Assembly: GCA_026989355.1 (NCBI GenBank) | Contig: JALSJM010000018.1 | Span: forward strand, 1 to 64,000 | From: Paracoccaceae bacterium | GTDB lineage: Bacteria > Pseudomonadota > Alphaproteobacteria > Rhodobacterales > Rhodobacteraceae | DNA length: 64,000 bases | Reading direction: 5' to 3' | Shown here: piece after piece, positions 11,861 through 22,531 of the stretch | Position numbering within the stretch: position 1 is the first letter of the stretch | Layout of the letters: every line of letters starts with the position of its first letter | Notes under the pieces: model-generated | The model's input: only the letters and a program-made list of their open reading frames with translations | What the model was told of the DNA's origin: nothing | The model's database searches: none | Translations under genes and position numbers: made by a program

Positions 11861-12660
11861 GAACCGACCTTGCGCACATAGAAATCGCGGCGCCTGGCAC
11901 TCATTCTTTCGGTGTCGATCACAAGACAGATGTCGGTGGTGTTGAACGCGTGATCCACATAGGCCCCGTCACCGACGAAGCCGCCCAGCCGCAGATAGCC
12001 CCGGATCAGCGCCGGGATGGCCTGCAGTGCCGCGCGGCGTTCGATGCTTTCCGGCGGCAGCAGATTCATCTTCTGAAAGGATTCGGCGCGCGCCCGCACC
12101 CGCAGTTCGGGCGGTGCCAGGTGATTGGCATGCAGATAGGACAGCGGCTGGCGGATCTTCCCGATATCGGTGCCGTGAAACGAGGCCACGCCGAACATGA
12201 TCTCGATTTCGTTGCCCAGAACGTATTCCGCCAGGGCGTTCCACAGGTGGAACATCGCCGTGCCGCCGCGATAATCGGGATGAACGCAGGAACGACCAAG
12301 CTCCAGCAGGTTGCGCCCGGTCGCCAGCAGCGGCGACAGATCGTATTCACCGGCCGAATAGAATCCCCCCGCGGCCTCCATCCGGCTGCCGGGCAGCAGC
12401 CGATAGACCCCGACCACCGGCGGCAGGCGCTGTCCGGGCGCCAGCGGATCCGCTTCGCCCTTGCGTGAAGGATCCAGCAGCAGCAGGTGATCGTAATGCG
12501 GATCAAGATGATCGGCCTCGATGGCCGAGGCGTGATCCACCATCGGCCCGTCACCGCCCAGTTCATCGACAAACACCCGATAACGCAGCCGTTGTGCGGC
12601 GCGCAGATCGGCAGCATCTGTTGCAAGACGGGTTTCGAATTTCAGCGATGAACCGTTCAT
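11857..12660 (-). CDS. olsB: L-ornithine N-alpha-acyltransferase (OlsB)
   Basis: 267 residues from the ATG at 12660 (MNGSSLKFETRLA). The frame is open further upstream, but that extension lacks family character. The GNAT-like hemolysin/OlsB fold shows AQRLRYRVFVDELGG near 22-36, VVGVYRLLPG near 85, and LELGRSCVHPDYRGG near 120, the likely acyl-donor site. It makes lyso-ornithine lipid from ornithine and 3-hydroxyacyl-ACP, and OlsA, encoded in the overlapping next gene, completes the lipid. Ornithine lipids replace phospholipids under phosphate limitation in many alphaproteobacteria. No Pho box was seen here, although the window also carries the full pho locus. Confidence 0.87.
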   Translation of the reverse strand: MNGSSLKFETRLATDAADLRAAQRLRYRVFVDELGGDGPMVDHASAIEADHLDPHYDHLLLLDPSRKGEADPLAPGQRLPPVVGVYRLLPGSRMEAAGGFYSAGEYDLSPLLATGRNLLELGRSCVHPDYRGGTAMFHLWNALAEYVLGNEIEIMFGVASFHGTDIGKIRQPLSYLHANHLAPPELRVRARAESFQKMNLLPPESIERRAALQAIPALIRGYLRLGGFVGDGAYVDHAFNTTDICLVIDTERMSARRRDFYVRKVGS

Positions 12661-12915
12661 GCAGGGGCGCCATCTGATGCAGCCGTGGGGCGTCTGTCGG
12701 GCCCGGGCCATTGTCTTTCCCCGCGTTTTAGGGGCGGGCCGCAGGCTTTGCAACAACAGCATGCGGTCCGGGCGCAACGTCGCTTTGCGCGCAGCTGCGC
12801 CGTGCAAGTCCCCGTGCAAGTCCCGCACCCGCCCCTGCCCCGCGTTCCGCATTTCTCTTCGGTTGAATGCGGTTGCGCAACAAACCGCATTGCGTTAGCG
12901 ATTTCTGCCACAAGC

Positions 12916-13104
12916 CTATTCGGGATCGGACAGCAGGATCAGGGCGATGACCCTTCCGTCAAGAACAACCTTGCCGCGGTGCCGGAAATTGACGGTGATC
13001 CTGCCGTTGATGTTCGACTGCACCTGGCCCGGCCCCCATTCGGGGCAGGCAGGATGGCGCACCAGCATGCCCGGAGTCAGGATGTCGTTGATCTCGTGCT
13101 TCAT
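12916..13104 (-). CDS. DUF3553-type small protein
   Basis: 62 residues from the ATG at 13104 (MKHEINDILTPGMLVRHPAC). Longer in-frame starts run into the divergent chpT region and are not needed. The body VRHPACPEWGPGQVQSNING then TVNFRHRGKVVLDG resembles the short, beta-rich, Tudor/CarD-like fold of DUF3553, a family common in Rhodobacterales. The function is unknown. It is divergently placed next to chpT, which I recall as a recurring neighbourhood in this order. No catalytic residues are evident. Confidence 0.7.
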   Translation of the reverse strand: MKHEINDILTPGMLVRHPACPEWGPGQVQSNINGRITVNFRHRGKVVLDGRVIALILLSDPE

Positions 13105-13186
13105 TGCAGCCCCTTCCTGCCGTGCCCGATACGGCCCGGAAAATCGCATCTGAGCCAACCCTACCACAACCGGAGACCGGAAGCCC

Positions 13187-13786
13187 ATGCCAGAAAAGAC
13201 CCCCGACATCGCCGCACTTGTGGGTTCGCGCATCTGCCACGATCTGACCAGCCCCCTCGGGGCCATTGGCAACGGCCTGGAGCTTCTGGAAATGTCGGGC
13301 AGCTGCGGCGGCCCGGAACTGGCGCTGATCCGCGAAAGCGTGGAAAGCGCCAATGCCCGAATCCGGTTTTTCCGCGTAGCCTACGGACGCAGCGATGGCG
13401 GGCAGGCACTGGCCCAGCAGGAAATCACCGCAATCGTTACCGGCATGACGAAAGGCAGCCGGATTTCGATCGACTGGGCACCCGATGGCGCGCAGGCCCG
13501 TCGCGAGGTCAGGCTGGCCTTCCTGCTGATCCAGTGTCTTGAAACCGCCCTGCCCTATGGCGGCGAGATCCGGGTCGAGCGGATCCGGGGAACCTGGCAT
13601 CTGACGGGCCGGGGAGAGAAGATGAAGATTGAGCCCCCCGTGTGGGAACTGCTGATCACCGGCGGCGAAGGCGTTGATGTAACGCCCGCCCAGGTGCAGT
13701 TCCTGATGGTGGCCGAAAGCGCACGGCGCATGGGCCGCCGGGTGCAGACCCGGCTGGGCGAGAAAGAGATCGGCCTTTCGTTCTGA
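13187..13786 (+). CDS. chpT: Histidine phosphotransferase ChpT
   Basis: 199 residues. The N-terminal helix contains SRICHDLTSPLGAIGNGLELL with the phospho-accepting histidine at position 18, the diagnostic ChpT sequence. A degenerate ATPase-like domain follows that lacks the N and G boxes of a true kinase, as expected. ChpT passes phosphate from the hybrid kinase CckA to CtrA and CpdR. In Rhodobacterales this relay controls motility, gene-transfer-agent production and other CtrA targets. A CtrA-like site occurs elsewhere in the window (53812-53826). The gene ends 16 bp before the convergent proA, with only a short GC hairpin between them. Confidence 0.9.
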   Translation: MPEKTPDIAALVGSRICHDLTSPLGAIGNGLELLEMSGSCGGPELALIRESVESANARIRFFRVAYGRSDGGQALAQQEITAIVTGMTKGSRISIDWAPDGAQARREVRLAFLLIQCLETALPYGGEIRVERIRGTWHLTGRGEKMKIEPPVWELLITGGEGVDVTPAQVQFLMVAESARRMGRRVQTRLGEKEIGLSF

Positions 13787-13802
13787 GCGCCGGAAGGCGG
13801 TT

Positions 13803-15083
13803 TCAGGGGCGGGTGGTGCCCTCGCCCGTTACCACATATTTGAAGCTGGTCAGCTGTTCGGCCCCCACCGGGCCGCGGGCGTGCATCTTGCCGGTGGCAA
13901 TGCCGATCTCGGCCCCCATTCCGAATTCGCCCCCGTCGGCGAACTGGGTCGAGACATTGCGCATCAGGATGGCGCTGTCGAGGCGCGCGAAAAACCGTTC
14001 GGCGGCGGCATCGTCCTCGGTGATGATGGCATCGGTATGATCCGATCCGTAACGCCGGATATGGGCAATGGCCGCATCAATGTCGGGCACCTGACGCGCG
14101 GCGATGATCATGTCAAGATATTCGCGCCCCCAGTCATCGGGGCCGGCGGCGGCGGCCTCGGGCACAAGCTGACGCAGGGCCTTGTCGGCGCGCACCTCGA
14201 CACCGGCATCGATCAGCGCCCGGATCACCCCCTGGCCGATGGAATCGGCAATCCCCTCATGGATCAGCAGACATTCGGCGGCGCCGCAGATGCCCGGGCG
14301 GCGGGTTTTCGCGTTCAGCACCACCCGCAGGGCCTTTTCAGGGCTGGCCGCGGCATCGAGATAGACATGGACGATCCCTTCGAGATGGGCAAATACCGGC
14401 ACCCGCGCCTCGCGCTGCACCAGCCCCACAAGCCCCTTGCCGCCGCGCGGCACGATCACGTCGATATGATCGCTCATGCGCAGCATCTCGGCCACGGCGG
14501 CGCGATCGCGGGTGGGCACGCGCTGGATGGCGTCTTCGGGCAGATTTGCGGCCCGCAGCCCGTCAAGCAGCGCCGCGTGGATCGCGCCCGAACTGTGAAA
14601 GCTTTCCGAGCCCCCGCGCAGGATCACGGCGTTGCCGGCCTTCAGGCAGAGCGCGCCGGCATCGGCGGTCACGTTGGGGCGGCTTTCATAGATCACCCCC
14701 ACCACCCCGAGGGGGGTGCGCACGCGGCGGATATGCAGCCCCGAGGGGCGCTTCCATTCGGCCATGATCCGGCCCACCGGATCATCCTGTCCGGCGATGG
14801 CGCGCAGACTGCCGGCAATGCCCTGCAGGCGTTCGTCATCCAGCATCAGCCGGTCGAGCATGGCCGCCGAAAGCCCCTTTTCGCGGCCTGCTGCCATGTC
14901 GCGCGCATTGGCGGCAAGGATTTCCTGCGCTCGCCTCTCAAGCGCCGCGGCGGCCGCCTCAAGCGCCTGCGCCCTGACCTCGGAGGGCGCAAAGGCCAGT
15001 TCGGCGGCCGCAGCGCGGGCACGGGTGCCGATTTCCTGCATCATTCCCGGGATGTTTCCGGAGATGTCGTCACGCCTGTTCAT
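13803..15083 (-). CDS. proA: Glutamate-5-semialdehyde dehydrogenase (gamma-glutamyl phosphate reductase)
   Basis: 426 residues from the ATG at 15083 ([19 protein letters not shown]). AAAGG lies upstream, and a longer open frame is not protein-like. ProA features are [21 protein letters not shown] near 60-80, [24 protein letters not shown] near 110-130, and the catalytic cysteine region [13 protein letters not shown] near 265. It reduces gamma-glutamyl phosphate to glutamate semialdehyde with NADPH in proline synthesis. It lies 64 nt after proB on the same strand, so proBA act as a pair at the end of the rplU-rpmA-obg transcription unit. Confidence 0.95.
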   Translation of the reverse strand: MNRRDDISGNIPGMMQEIGTRARAAAAELAFAPSEVRAQALEAAAAALERRAQEILAANARDMAAGREKGLSAAMLDRLMLDDERLQGIAGSLRAIAGQDDPVGRIMAEWKRPSGLHIRRVRTPLGVVGVIYESRPNVTADAGALCLKAGNAVILRGGSESFHSSGAIHAALLDGLRAANLPEDAIQRVPTRDRAAVAEMLRMSDHIDVIVPRGGKGLVGLVQREARVPVFAHLEGIVHVYLDAAASPEKALRVVLNAKTRRPGICGAAECLLIHEGIADSIGQGVIRALIDAGVEVRADKALRQLVPEAAAAGPDDWGREYLDMIIAARQVPDIDAAIAHIRRYGSDHTDAIITEDDAAAERFFARLDSAILMRNVSTQFADGGEFGMGAEIGIATGKMHARGPVGAEQLTSFKYVVTGEGTTRP

Positions 15084-15147
15084 CTTGTACCTTTTGTATC
15101 TTGCCTGTCTGCGTTGCCGGTGCCGCGGGGACCGGAGCACTATGCCA

Positions 15148-17390
<2,243 letters not shown>

Positions 17391-17466
17391 TCAAGCCTGC
17401 CGGCATATCGCTTCGACGGCCCGCCCCCGATTCTGTTCGCCTGAACTTGCCGTTGAGGGCCGTCTT

Positions 17467-18039
17467 TCAGGCGAGCTTGCGGATATAGGTCCAGGTGGGC
17501 ACGATGGTATCGCGTGCAACCGAAAAGGTTTCCGCATCGCCGATATATTCGAAGCCGGCCTTCGTCAGCACCCGGGCGCTTGCCGGATTGTCTTGAAAGA
17601 CCTGGGCGAAATAGGCCTTGCAGTTCAGAGGGTTGGTTTCGACAAGGGCCTGCACCGCAGCACTGGCAATGCCTGTATTCCAGAAGGCCGGTGCCACCCA
17701 GTAGCCGATTTCCGCCTGGCTGCGGTCCATGCATTTCAGGGCGATCACCCCCAGCAGTTCGCCCAGGTTCCGGCCGCTGCCGTCCATGGCCCAGACAATA
17801 CCCCTGCGTTCGCCCGGCCCGGGATCCTGCGAAGCCGCCTGCGAAGCGCGGATGGCCTGTGCGATGAAGGCCTCGGCGGCGCCGGGCGGATAGGGATGGG
17901 GAATCGAACTGGTGGCTTCCGCCACGCGCCGGTCGGCCGCATAGAGCTGCAGCACCCCCGCATCCGAAGGGCGCAGCGGCCTGAGGCAGAACCGGTCAAC
18001 CTCGATGACGGGTTGACCGGATATGGTGTCCACTCTCAT
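17467..18039 (-). CDS. GNAT acetyltransferase, RimJ/RimL-type
   Basis: 190 residues. It reads as a RimJ/RimL-like GNAT: RFCLRPLRPSDAGVLQLYAAD near 16-36, LLGVIALKCMDRSQAEIGYWVAPAFWNTGIASAAV near 95-130 (the acetyl-CoA binding region), and a C-terminal VFQDNPASARVLTKAGFEYIGD. Such proteins acetylate the N-terminus of ribosomal proteins or small amines; the target is not known here. The gene starts exactly at the stop of a 51-codon frame (ATGA overlap) and lies between rpmA and obg, so a ribosome-related target is plausible but inferred. Confidence 0.85.
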   Translation of the reverse strand: MRVDTISGQPVIEVDRFCLRPLRPSDAGVLQLYAADRRVAEATSSIPHPYPPGAAEAFIAQAIRASQAASQDPGPGERRGIVWAMDGSGRNLGELLGVIALKCMDRSQAEIGYWVAPAFWNTGIASAAVQALVETNPLNCKAYFAQVFQDNPASARVLTKAGFEYIGDAETFSVARDTIVPTWTYIRKLA

Positions 18040-18191
18040 TCCCTTCCTCCTTCTTCCGCAGACAGCTCTGCCACATCGGCGGGCGCGGCTTCGGATTCGC
18101 AGCCTGCAGAAACATCAATGCCGGACACCGGCTCGCCGGGCTTCCGTTCGGGCCGGACCATGCCGGCAGGATCCGAAAGAAACATGGTCAT
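18036..18191 (-). CDS. Small coupled reading frame upstream of the GNAT gene (51 codons)
   Basis: This frame was found by reading the gap between rpmA and the GNAT gene. It begins ATG at 18191 with GAAGGA 8-9 nt upstream, encodes 51 residues beginning MTMFLSDPAGMVRPERKPGE, is acidic near its end (AELSAEEGGRE), and stops at a TGA that shares bases with the GNAT ATG. A good ribosome site and an exact 4-nt stop/start overlap argue that it is translated, either as a small protein or as a leader that delivers ribosomes to the GNAT start. I recognise no domain or signal peptide. Confidence 0.45.
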   Translation of the reverse strand: MTMFLSDPAGMVRPERKPGEPVSGIDVSAGCESEAAPADVAELSAEEGGRE

Positions 18192-18371
18192 TTCGTTTCA
18201 TCCTTCAAGCAATCGGCGCGCCGATCATGAAAATCGAGTTGCCAGCAGGCAGGAACCCGCCGGTATCGGCTTCGGTCCGTGAACAGAAGGTCTGTTTCGG
18301 ATTCATTGTTTCGTGCACCCCGGGATCGTTTTGCAAAACACTCACATGGAAGAAATCCTGGCGAAACCGAA

Positions 18372-18402
18372 ACGGGGGAACCGGCCTTGCCGATCCCCCC
18401 GT
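18372..18402 (-). terminator. Terminator-like hairpin after rpmA
   Basis: On the minus strand ACGGGGGGATCGG and CCGGTTCCCCCGT pair over 13 positions (two are wobble) around a CAAGG loop, 28 nt after the rpmA stop. The following bases TTTCGGTTTCG are only moderately T-rich, so some read-through into the GNAT-obg-proBA genes is likely. The position separates highly expressed ribosomal genes from the rest. Confidence 0.7.
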
Positions 18403-18429
18403 GCAATTTCTCACTTTTCAGGTTTCGGC

Positions 18430-18699
18430 TTACTCGGCGGCCTCCGTCACGGGAAGCACGGAAATGAAGGTGCGGCCCTTCAGGCCCTTGTGAAATTTCA
18501 CCTGGCCCTCGGTCACGGCAAAGATGGTGTGATCCTTGCCCATGCCCACACCTTCGCCCGGCCACCACCTGGTGCCGCGCTGGCGCACGATGATGTTGCC
18601 CGGAATCACCTGTTCGCCGCCGAATTTCTTGACGCCCAGGCGGCGCCCCGCGGAATCGCGGCCGTTTCTGGACGAACCGCCTGCTTTCTTGTGTGCCAT
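18430..18699 (-). CDS. rpmA: 50S ribosomal protein L27
   Basis: 89 residues beginning [20 protein letters not shown], the invariant L27 N-terminus that reaches toward the peptidyl-transferase centre. The rest, [18 protein letters not shown] and [13 protein letters not shown], is canonical. It lacks the N-terminal cleavable extension seen in Firmicutes. It follows rplU by 5 nt and is followed by a strong hairpin. Confidence 0.98.
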   Translation of the reverse strand: MAHKKAGGSSRNGRDSAGRRLGVKKFGGEQVIPGNIIVRQRGTRWWPGEGVGMGKDHTIFAVTEGQVKFHKGLKGRTFISVLPVTEAAE

Positions 18700-18704
18700 T
18701 TCGG

Positions 18705-19391
18705 TTACTCCTTCCCGGCGACGAGTTTCTTCGCCTGTTCGATCCAGCCCTCACGCTCGATACGGCCCTTGAACGAAAGCTTTTCGTCCATCGCGGCCAC
18801 GTCCTCGGGCGTCCAGGCAGCGATCTGGGCAAAGGTTGTCACCCCTGCCTCGTGCAGTTTCCTTTCAAGCGCCGGGCCGACACCCGACAGCTGCTTCAGG
18901 TCGTCCTGTCCGGCGGTTTTCCCGGTGCCGGCCTTCGCGGCAGCAGGTTTGGCGGGCTTTGCCCCGGCCTTCCCTGCCGGCTTCTTCGCAGCGGCCTTCC
19001 CGGCGGGTTTTGCTTTTGCCGCGCCCGGCGCTGCGGCGGGGGCCGCTGCCGCGCCAAGCGCCGGTTTCACGCCGCTTTTCGAGGCGCCCTTCTCGAGGAT
19101 CTCGGTGATCTTCACCAGCGTCAGCTGCTGGCGATGGCCCCTGGTGCGCTTCGAACTGTGCTTGCGCCGGCGCCTGACGAAATGGATCACCTTCTCGCCC
19201 TTGATCTGGTCGATCACCTCGGCCTGCACCCCGGCATCCTCGATGAAAGGCGTGCCGATCGTCGCGCCGATCATCAGAACCTCGTTGAACTGGATCCTGT
19301 CGCCGGCATCGGCTGCCAGCTTTTCGACGCGCAGAATATCGCCGGGCTGAACCCGGTATTGCTTGCCGCCGGTCTTGAGAACCGCAAACAT
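18705..19391 (-). CDS. rplU: 50S ribosomal protein L21 with C-terminal helix-hairpin-helix extension
   Basis: 228 residues, about twice the normal L21 length. Residues 1 to about 103 are standard L21 ([43 protein letters not shown]-like [15 protein letters not shown]). Residues about 118-170 form a low-complexity Ala/Lys/Pro/Gly linker. Residues about 171-228 ([20 protein letters not shown], then [15 protein letters not shown]) form a helix-hairpin-helix-like module. Extended L21 proteins of this type are, to my knowledge, widespread in alphaproteobacteria, with the added role unclear. It is the first gene of the rplU-rpmA unit and has its own promoter. Confidence 0.95.
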   Translation of the reverse strand: MFAVLKTGGKQYRVQPGDILRVEKLAADAGDRIQFNEVLMIGATIGTPFIEDAGVQAEVIDQIKGEKVIHFVRRRRKHSSKRTRGHRQQLTLVKITEILEKGASKSGVKPALGAAAAPAAAPGAAKAKPAGKAAAKKPAGKAGAKPAKPAAAKAGTGKTAGQDDLKQLSGVGPALERKLHEAGVTTFAQIAAWTPEDVAAMDEKLSFKGRIEREGWIEQAKKLVAGKE

Positions 19392-19522
19392 CTGTCTTTC
19401 CTTCGTTTTTCCGCGCTCTGCGGCCCCCTTGCGGGCGTTGTGCCTGAACCGGCGCCCCGAGCAGCGCGCCCCTGTCGGGCGAATTTCGGTGATTCCGGCA
19501 AGAACCCTTGCCAGAGAGCCGG

Positions 19523-19551
19523 CTTATCTGAGAGTCTGGGTCAAAAGTCAA
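19523..19551 (-). promoter_or_regulatory. Promoter of rplU-rpmA
   Basis: On the minus strand TTGACT (19551-19546) is separated by exactly 17 nt from GATAAG (19528-19523), a good sigma-70 pair. Transcription would start near 19516 and leave a leader of about 125 nt before rplU. The leader holds a hairpin GGCAAG-GGTT-CTTGCC soon after the start. AAGGAAAG lies before the rplU ATG. Confidence 0.65.
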
Positions 19552-19583
19552 CCCCCGGATCCCCTGCGATGCAAGGCCTGCCG

Positions 19584-20042
19584 ATGTTCTGTCCGCTTTC
19601 CCGCCAGAGGGTGCCAAACCCCTTGCAGACCGCGCCCCGAAACCCGTGCCGCCGGCGCCTGCCGAGCCGGACCGCCCCCCTGTTCTGCCTTGTGACGGCA
19701 ACGTTTGCGGGGCTGCTGCTGGCAGCCTGTGCCAACAGCGAGGCCAGCCATCTGCCCCACCCGCTGATGCTGCCGGCCGAAGCGCTGGCAACCACCGCCG
19801 GCAATGCGCTCTACGGGGCGCGGCGGGGGCGGGTAGAGGCTTTCGTCAAGGCCAACCATCCGGCCCTGATGGCTGAGATCGGCACCGGGGGCGGGCCGCT
19901 TCTGGAAAAAGCGATGGATCTTGCCGCGGTGCGCCCGGACATGCGCCCCGCCCTGCGTCTGCGCCTGCAGGCCGATCAGCCCCTTCATGCCGAAAGCCCC
20001 GAAGCGCTGGTGATTGCCCTGATGGTGCATGGGGGAAACTGA
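19584..20042 (+). CDS. Predicted lipoprotein of unknown function
   Basis: 152 residues from the ATG at 19584 (MFCPLSRQRVP), or 157 from 19569. After a basic leader there is a hydrophobic stretch ending in a lipobox LLAAC near residue 40, so the mature protein should be an acylated lipoprotein of about 110 residues. The mature part (HPLMLPAEALATTAGNALYG, KANHPALMAEIGTGGGPLLE) is helical and has no motif I know. It faces away from rplU and lies 120 bp before the ferredoxin-ASKHA gene on the same strand. The long open frame upstream of 19569 overlaps rplU on the opposite strand and is not real. Confidence 0.6.
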   Translation: MFCPLSRQRVPNPLQTAPRNPCRRRLPSRTAPLFCLVTATFAGLLLAACANSEASHLPHPLMLPAEALATTAGNALYGARRGRVEAFVKANHPALMAEIGTGGGPLLEKAMDLAAVRPDMRPALRLRLQADQPLHAESPEALVIALMVHGGN

Positions 20043-20162
20043 CGCCGCCGTCTCGCCACATGACAGCTGCCTGCCCCCTGCCCCGCCCCTGCGTTGCAAC
20101 CGGCCATTGCACCCGCCCGTTCCTGCGCTAAAAGGTAATGGGCAACAACAGGGCACGCACGC

Positions 20163-22253
20163 ATGAACCGCCAGAATGACGACACCGCCCCCCGGGATCC
20201 CCTGGTGATCTTCACCCCTTCGGGCAGGCGCGGGCGTTTTCCGAAGGGCACGCCGGTGCTCACCGCCGCGCGCCGGCTGGGGGTTGATCTTGACAGCGTC
20301 TGCGGCGGGCGCGGCATCTGCTCGCGCTGCCAGGTGCAGCCGGGACGCGGCGAATTTCCGAAATTCGGGGTAACGGTGCACGAAGATGCGCTTTCGCCGG
20401 TGAATGCGGTGGAAGAGCGCTATGACCGTATCCGCGGCCTGGCACCGGGGCGTCGGCTTGGCTGTCAGGCCCTGATCACGGGCGATGTGGTGATCGACGT
20501 GCCGGCCGAATCCCAGGTGCACAGGCAGGTGGTGCGCAAGCGCGCCGAGGTGCGCGAGATCACGCTCGATCCGGCGGTGCGGCTGGCCTATGTCGAGGTG
20601 AGTGAACCCGACATGCACGAGCCTTCGGGCGATCTCGAGCGGCTGCAGGCAGCGCTGGCCGGTCAATGGGGGATCGAGGGCGCCCGGCTTCACTTCGCGC
20701 TGCTGCCGGCCCTGCAGCGGATCCTGCGCAAGGGTGAATGGAAGGTAACCGCAGCGCTCTGGCAGTCCGATGCAGGAAGCTCCCCCGAAATCATTGCCCT
20801 CTGGCCCGGCCTGCACGAAAGCGGGCTTCACGGTCTGGCGATCGATCTGGGCTCGACCACCATCGCCGCGCATCTTGTCGATCTGCAGTCGGGCGCGGTG
20901 GTGGCCAGCGCCGGGGTGATGAATCCGCAGATCCGCTTTGGCGAGGATCTGATGAGCCGGGTATCCTATGCGATGATGAATCCGGGCGGCGCCGAGGAGA
21001 TGACCGAAGCCGTGCGCCAGGGCCTTGCCGGTCTGATCGGCGATGTCGCACGCGAAGGAGGCGTGGCTGCGGACACGCTCCTTGACTGCGTGATCGTCTG
21101 CAACCCGGTGATGCACCACCTGCTTCTGGGGGTCGATCCTTACGAGCTGGGCCAGGCGCCCTTTGCGCTGGCCACCTCCGGCGCGCTTGATCTCTGCGCC
21201 GCGGATCTGGGCCTTTCCAGCGCCCTGCCGGCTTCGGCGCATATCCACATCCTGCCCTGCATCGCCGGCCATGTGGGGGCGGATGCGGCGGCTGTCACCC
21301 TTTCGGAAGCTCCCGAGAAAAGCGAGGATCTGGTGCTGATCGTCGATGTGGGCACCAATGCCGAGCTGCAGCTCGGAAACCGCGAGCGGGTGCTGGCCTG
21401 CTCTTCGCCCACGGGGCCGGCCTTCGAGGGTGCGCAGATCAGTGCCGGCCAGCGCGCCGCCCCCGGTGCCATCGAACGGGTGCGCATCGATCCCGCCACC
21501 CGGGAGCCCCGCTTCCGGGTAATCGGTTGCGAGCTGTGGTCAGACGATCCCGGCTTCGCCAGGGCCGTCGCTGCCACCGGTGTCACCGGGATCTGCGGTT
21601 CGGGGATCATCGAACTGGTGGCGGAAATGCGCATGAGCGGCCTTGTGGATGCCTCTGGCCTGATCGGCACCGCCGAACAGACCGGCTCGCCGCGCTGCTT
21701 CTCGGACGGACGCACCCAGAGCTATCTGCTGTGGGAAAACGGCGATACCCGTATCACCATAACCAACCGCGACATCCGCGAGATCCAGATGGCCAAGGCG
21801 GCGCTTTACGCCGGGGCGCGGCTGCTGATGGACAGGTTCGGCACCGACCACGTGGATCGCATCGTGCTGGCCGGCGCCTTCGGGGCGCATATCTCGCCCC
21901 TGCATGCGATGGTGCTTGGCATGATCCCCGATTGCCCCCTCGACAAGGTGACATCGGCGGGCAATGCGGCGGGCACCGGCGCGCGCATAGCGCTGCTTGA
22001 TCGCGGGGCACGGGCCGAAATACGGGAAACCGTGAAGCGCATCGAAAAGATCGAAACCGCGATCGAGCCGCGCTTTCAGGAGCATTTCGTCAATGCCTCA
22101 GCCCTGCCCAATGCGGTGGATCCATTCCCGCTTCTGCGGGCCCGCCAGCCCCTGCCCGATCTGCGGTTCAATGCCGGTGGGGCCGGCGGGGACAGGGCCG
22201 GCGGCGCGATCGGCGTGAACGAACGCCCGCGGCGGCGACGGCGGCGCCGCTGA
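20163..22253 (+). CDS. 2Fe-2S ferredoxin plus ASKHA ATPase domain protein (RACo/RamA-like, DUF4445)
   Basis: 696 residues. The N-terminal domain has a plant-type 2Fe-2S ligand set: CGGRGICSRC (CX5CX2C) near 38-48 and a fourth Cys in RRLGCQAL near 100. From about residue 220 an ASKHA domain follows (IDLGSTTIAAHLVDLQSG, then LIVDVGTNAELQLGNR and LAGAFGAHI). This is the layout of reductive activators of corrinoid proteins, which use ATP to return Co(II) corrinoid to Co(I) in methyltransferase systems. The tail ends in seven consecutive arginines. No corrinoid methyltransferase is visible nearby, though cobalamin genes lie 7-11 kb downstream. tRNA-Gly follows. Confidence 0.82.
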   Translation: MNRQNDDTAPRDPLVIFTPSGRRGRFPKGTPVLTAARRLGVDLDSVCGGRGICSRCQVQPGRGEFPKFGVTVHEDALSPVNAVEERYDRIRGLAPGRRLGCQALITGDVVIDVPAESQVHRQVVRKRAEVREITLDPAVRLAYVEVSEPDMHEPSGDLERLQAALAGQWGIEGARLHFALLPALQRILRKGEWKVTAALWQSDAGSSPEIIALWPGLHESGLHGLAIDLGSTTIAAHLVDLQSGAVVASAGVMNPQIRFGEDLMSRVSYAMMNPGGAEEMTEAVRQGLAGLIGDVAREGGVAADTLLDCVIVCNPVMHHLLLGVDPYELGQAPFALATSGALDLCAADLGLSSALPASAHIHILPCIAGHVGADAAAVTLSEAPEKSEDLVLIVDVGTNAELQLGNRERVLACSSPTGPAFEGAQISAGQRAAPGAIERVRIDPATREPRFRVIGCELWSDDPGFARAVAATGVTGICGSGIIELVAEMRMSGLVDASGLIGTAEQTGSPRCFSDGRTQSYLLWENGDTRITITNRDIREIQMAKAALYAGARLLMDRFGTDHVDRIVLAGAFGAHISPLHAMVLGMIPDCPLDKVTSAGNAAGTGARIALLDRGARAEIRETVKRIEKIETAIEPRFQEHFVNASALPNAVDPFPLLRARQPLPDLRFNAGGAGGDRAGGAIGVNERPRRRRRRR

Positions 22254-22324
22254 TGCCGCAGCACTGCCCTGGGGGCTTCGGTCTGCGGCCCCGCAATGTG
22301 TGTCGGAAGCACCGCGAAACCCGC

Positions 22325-22353
22325 TTGACGCCTTCGCCTCTGCATCTTACCTA
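22325..22353 (+). promoter_or_regulatory. Promoter of tRNA-Gly
   Basis: TTGACG at 22325-22330 and TACCTA at 22348-22353 are 17 bp apart, placing the transcription start near 22360, just before the tRNA. The GC-rich stretch after the -10 is usual for a stable-RNA promoter. Confidence 0.55.
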
Positions 22354-22362
22354 GGCCCCGTG

Positions 22363-22436
22363 GCGGGTGTAGCTCAATGGTAGAGCAGCAGCTTCCCAAG
22401 CTGACGACGAGGGTTCGATTCCCTTCACCCGCTCCA
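22363..22436 (+). tRNA. tRNA-Gly (anticodon CCC)
   Basis: 74 nt including an encoded CCA end. The acceptor stem GCGGGTG/CACCCGC is perfect; the D arm is GCTC/GAGC, the T arm GAGGG/CCCTT with loop TTCGATT. The anticodon loop TTCCCAA gives CCC, which reads GGG. The outermost anticodon-stem pair is G-A and unpaired. Confidence 0.95.
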
Positions 22437-22531
22437 GGTTTTCCGGCATTTTCCGGTGCCGGATGGCGCCATCCCGCACGCTTGCCTCCTGCCGCAACCG
22501 GGCCGCCGCGGCCGGCAGGATGCCGGCGGGG

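Noticed and set aside
13787-13802. Terminator between chpT and proA
   Set aside because: Only a 4-bp CGCC-GGAA-GGCG stem with GTTTC after it; too weak to call.
18693-19583. Long upstream extension of the lipoprotein frame
   Set aside because: It overlaps rplU on the opposite strand and precedes a normal signal peptide and lipobox.
22437-22531. Hairpin after tRNA-Gly (CCGGCA/TGCCGG and GGATGGCGCCATCC)
   Set aside because: The palindromes are real but have no T-run on either strand and may be chance in GC-rich sequence.
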